From assembly GCA_944358685.1 (NCBI GenBank), contig CALVRQ010000066.1:1-7414 (forward strand): a DNA stretch of 7,414 nt, read 5' to 3'. Shown here in pieces: positions 5,876-7,414 of the stretch (within the stretch, counting starts at the first letter, position 1; every line of letters starts with the position of its first letter). Position numbers and translations under genes: made by a program. Under the pieces are notes generated by a model. It ran no database searches, was not told the DNA's origin, and saw only the letters and a list, made by a program, of their open reading frames with translations. The DNA is from an uncultured Bacilli bacterium (GTDB lineage Bacteria; Bacillota_I; Bacilli_A; RF39; UBA660).

Positions 5876-5906
5876 TTTACTTAATTTTGATTTTTATGAA
5901 TATTAT
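5876..5906 (+). promoter_or_regulatory. Possible promoter of the DUF368 gene
   Basis: A TATTAT -10 (5901-5906) lies 24 bases before the start codon and ahead of the AGGGGGT ribosome site (5912-5918). The -35 is weak: TTTACT at 5876-5881 (19-base spacing) or the overlapping TTACTT (18-base spacing). Together with the minus-strand -10 at 5836-5831 it makes a compact divergent promoter region. Confidence 0.4.
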
Positions 5907-5929
5907 TTTTTAGGGGGTAATATTTTAAT

Positions 5930-6745
5930 ATGAAATATTTAGTGCTGTTATGTAAAGGATTTATTATTGGAGTAGCTAAAATTATACCTGGGGTTAGTGG
6001 AGCTATTATTGCGATGAGTTTTGGGGTTTACGAAAGACTTGTCAGTATTATGTCAAAGCCAACAAAAATAAGGCTTAATGATGTAAAATTTTTAATTTTT
6101 TTAGGCTTTGGCGCGGCACTAGGAATTGGTCTACTTAGTAAAGGTGTAAAATGGTGTCTAAATGTGGTGTATTTTCCGACTATATTACTTTTTACCGGCC
6201 TTATTACCGGTGGTTTGTCAGATGTTTTACTGGAGGTGAGAAAAGACAGGTTAAATTTATCTAAAGTGTTAATTTTTGTGATTTGTTTTAGTCTAGTTTA
6301 CTATTTAATTAATATTAATGGTATGAATATAGAAGTAAATGGTGCGGGATTGTTTTTTGTAATTGGGATAATTGAATCATTGACGACTATTGTTCCAGGT
6401 ATTAGTGGTACAGCTATATTTATGGCATTAGGATGGTATGAAAATCTTTTAGATGTGTTTGAAAAGATGTCATGTTTAAAATTTGATATAACTACTGGTT
6501 TGTTTTTGGGTGGCTTTATTATTAGTACTATTATAATATCTAAATTAATCTCTTGGCTTTTTAGTCATTATAAATCCCTTGCTTATACTGGTGTGTTTGC
6601 ATTTATGATTTCTTCTTTATTAATTATGATTAAAAATGCTTTTTCAATTAGTTTTACTATTTTAGAATTTATTATGGGAATTATACTTTTTATCATTGGA
6701 ATTATAGGTACCAAAAAAATTAATAATCTTTTTAGCAAGTTCTAA
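5930..6745 (+). CDS. popT: DUF368 family membrane protein, probable undecaprenyl-phosphate translocase (PopT type)
   Basis: A 271-residue polytopic membrane protein. Proteins of the DUF368 family (PopT) return undecaprenyl phosphate, the lipid carrier of cell-wall and surface-polymer precursors, to the inner leaflet of the membrane; the assignment rests on family membership. The sequence shows the family's internal duplication: K-I-I-PGVSGAIIAMSFGVYERL at 17-37 and T-I-VPGISGTAIFMALGWYENLL at 153-174, each a PG-x-SG re-entrant-type motif followed by G-x-YE. Hydrophobic segments lie at about 54-70, 80-97, 112-128, 138-152, 187-211, 218-235 and 243-260. The first motif has SGA where SGG is more usual. 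The ribosome site AGGGGGT is about 11 bases from the ATG, slightly far, but no better start exists. The next gene begins 34 bases downstream on the same strand, so the two probably form an operon. Confidence 0.9.
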   Translation: MKYLVLLCKGFIIGVAKIIPGVSGAIIAMSFGVYERLVSIMSKPTKIRLNDVKFLIFLGFGAALGIGLLSKGVKWCLNVVYFPTILLFTGLITGGLSDVLLEVRKDRLNLSKVLIFVICFSLVYYLININGMNIEVNGAGLFFVIGIIESLTTIVPGISGTAIFMALGWYENLLDVFEKMSCLKFDITTGLFLGGFIISTIIISKLISWLFSHYKSLAYTGVFAFMISSLLIMIKNAFSISFTILEFIMGIILFIIGIIGTKKINNLFSKF

Positions 6746-6779
6746 ATTTTATTTCATATGATTAGTTAGAGGTGATAAT

Positions 6780-7097
6780 ATGGAAAAAAAGTTACCAAAG
6801 GTGTATGCGAATAAAATTGAAGGAAAGGCTGGTAATAATAATGATGTATATTGCTCATTTGATGATAAAGACGAAAGAACGGTTCCTTCTCCAAATAAAT
6901 TAAAAGAAAAAAATGTTAATCAAAAATTAAATGAAATATTTAATTCGGCAAATTATATTTATAAGGCTGATGTTAAATTAACTTTAAAAGATGGTACGGT
7001 AACTAAAAGAATTGTTGGTCGTAATACTACTCATTTAATTACAATTGATAATGAATTAATTCCTTTATCTGATATTATTGATGTTGAACTTCAATAA
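6780..7097 (+). CDS. Small uncharacterised protein (105 aa) with a C-terminal strand-rich domain
   Basis: No family is recognised with confidence. The first half is charged and rich in Lys, Asn and Asp with no signal peptide, and looks flexible. The second half, about 58-105, is a run of likely strands (IYKADVKLTLKDGTVTKR, IVGRNTTHLITID, ELIPLSDIIDVEL) typical of a small barrel. The pattern of a turn, a G-x-I-type strand, then a hydrophobic 'I-x-L-x-D-I-I-x-V' ending recalls YolD-like or Sm-like barrels, but only loosely. The start is well supported by AGAGGTGAT 4 bases upstream. It lies 34 bases after the DUF368 gene with no terminator or clear promoter between, so it is probably co-transcribed; whether it works with that transporter is unknown. 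A strong terminator follows directly after the stop. Confidence 0.82.
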   Translation: MEKKLPKVYANKIEGKAGNNNDVYCSFDDKDERTVPSPNKLKEKNVNQKLNEIFNSANYIYKADVKLTLKDGTVTKRIVGRNTTHLITIDNELIPLSDIIDVELQ

Positions 7098-7098
7098 T

Positions 7099-7133
7099 AT
7101 AAAAACGTTAGAATCGGTTTCTAACGTTTTTAT
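7099..7133 (+). terminator. Strong, symmetric intrinsic terminator of the DUF368 unit
   Basis: A perfect 15-bp stem pairs 7099-7113 with 7119-7133 around the 5-base loop TCGGT, with a core of AACGTTAGAA/TTCTAACGTT. The right arm ends in five T (7127-7131), and the left arm supplies five A, so it could stop transcription from either side. It begins two bases after the stop codon. Confidence 0.9.
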
Positions 7134-7216
7134 TATATATGTTTTACAATCTATAACATAATCAAAACTTTTATCATTAATATTACTTACAATTTTTTAA
7201 AAAAGGTAAAATTTTA

Positions 7217-7245
7217 TTGAAAAAATTAACTTATTGTGATAGTAT
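7217..7245 (+). promoter_or_regulatory. Extended -10 promoter of the gene at 7279
   Basis: TTGAAA (7217-7222) and TAGTAT (7240-7245) are 17 bases apart, with a TGA extension (7237-7239) ahead of the -10. Transcription would start near 7252, 27 bases before the start codon. The preceding gap 7134-7216 holds nothing else recognisable. Confidence 0.6.
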
Positions 7246-7278
7246 ATAGAACAATATTTTAAATAGGAGAATAATGCT

Positions 7279-7414
7279 ATGAAAAAAGGTTTTAAAAGTA
7301 AATCATATTATGAAGTTCAACCAATATCTTTAACTTCAGATTTGTTAGATATTGCTGATATGTTACAAGATTTAAAACAACCTAGACTATCACAGTTATC
7401 TGATGATGATTTTA
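7279..7414 (+). CDS. Start of an unidentified protein (3' end outside window)
   Basis: An ATG at 7279 preceded by AGGAGA (7265-7270, 8 bases upstream) opens a frame that stays open to the window edge, giving 45 residues. It begins MKKGFKSKSYYEV and continues with a probably helical, Leu/Asp-rich stretch (LLDIADMLQDLKQ). There is no signal peptide or membrane segment. The promoter and ribosome site together make a real gene likely, but no family can be named from this part. The ATG at 7274 is followed at once by a stop and is ignored. Confidence 0.65.
   Translation, partial: MKKGFKSKSYYEVQPISLTSDLLDIADMLQDLKQPRLSQLSDDDF

Noticed and set aside
1..7414. CRISPR array, tRNA, rRNA or riboswitch
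   Set aside because: No regularly spaced repeats, no cloverleaf or conserved rRNA sequence, and leaders are too short (under about 40 bases) for a known riboswitch class.

Overview
The window looks like chromosomal DNA of a very AT-rich, Gram-positive-type bacterium, probably an uncultured gut-associated lineage of Bacilli (RF39 / Erysipelotrichia-like). The support is strong AT bias in coding and non-coding DNA, clear AGGAGG-type ribosome sites, TTGNNN-17-TATNAT promoters often with a TGn extension, and a type II-lipobox lipoprotein. Trp is encoded by TGG in the reading frames checked, so the standard bacterial code applies and not the Mycoplasma code. The taxonomic placement is an inference from style only.

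Layout. 1-125: the tail of an unidentified gene and its terminator. 148-2248 (minus strand): a two-gene unit read from a good promoter at 2285-2313. Its first gene is a shortened Rel alarmone enzyme (hydrolase, synthetase and TGS domains, no regulatory C-terminus); the second, 58 bases downstream, is a DUF2441-like protein. 2370-2651 (plus): a promoter and the frameshifted, truncated remnant of a response-regulator receiver domain. 2690-3140 (plus): a small lipoprotein with its terminator. 3121-3342 (minus): a decayed C-terminal piece of a TnpB/OrfB protein. 3371-5812 (minus): a fused NAD(P)H-hydrate repair enzyme followed by a membrane-anchored tandem thioredoxin-like protein that has its own promoter. 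5930-7133 (plus): a DUF368/PopT-type undecaprenyl-phosphate translocase and a 105-residue protein of unknown function, closed by a strong terminator. 7217-7414: a promoter and the start of an unidentified gene that runs off the window.

Functionally the window mixes housekeeping (metabolite repair, lipid-carrier recycling, alarmone turnover), envelope proteins (lipoprotein, thioredoxin-like protein) and two decayed accessory fragments. The most notable observation is the Rel protein. All the HD-hydrolase residues are present, but the catalytic glutamate of the synthetase domain (E in the EIQIRT motif of active enzymes) is glutamine here, and the protein stops just after the TGS domain. It is therefore probably an alarmone hydrolase and not a bifunctional Rel. 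No intact mobile element, CRISPR array, tRNA or rRNA was seen.
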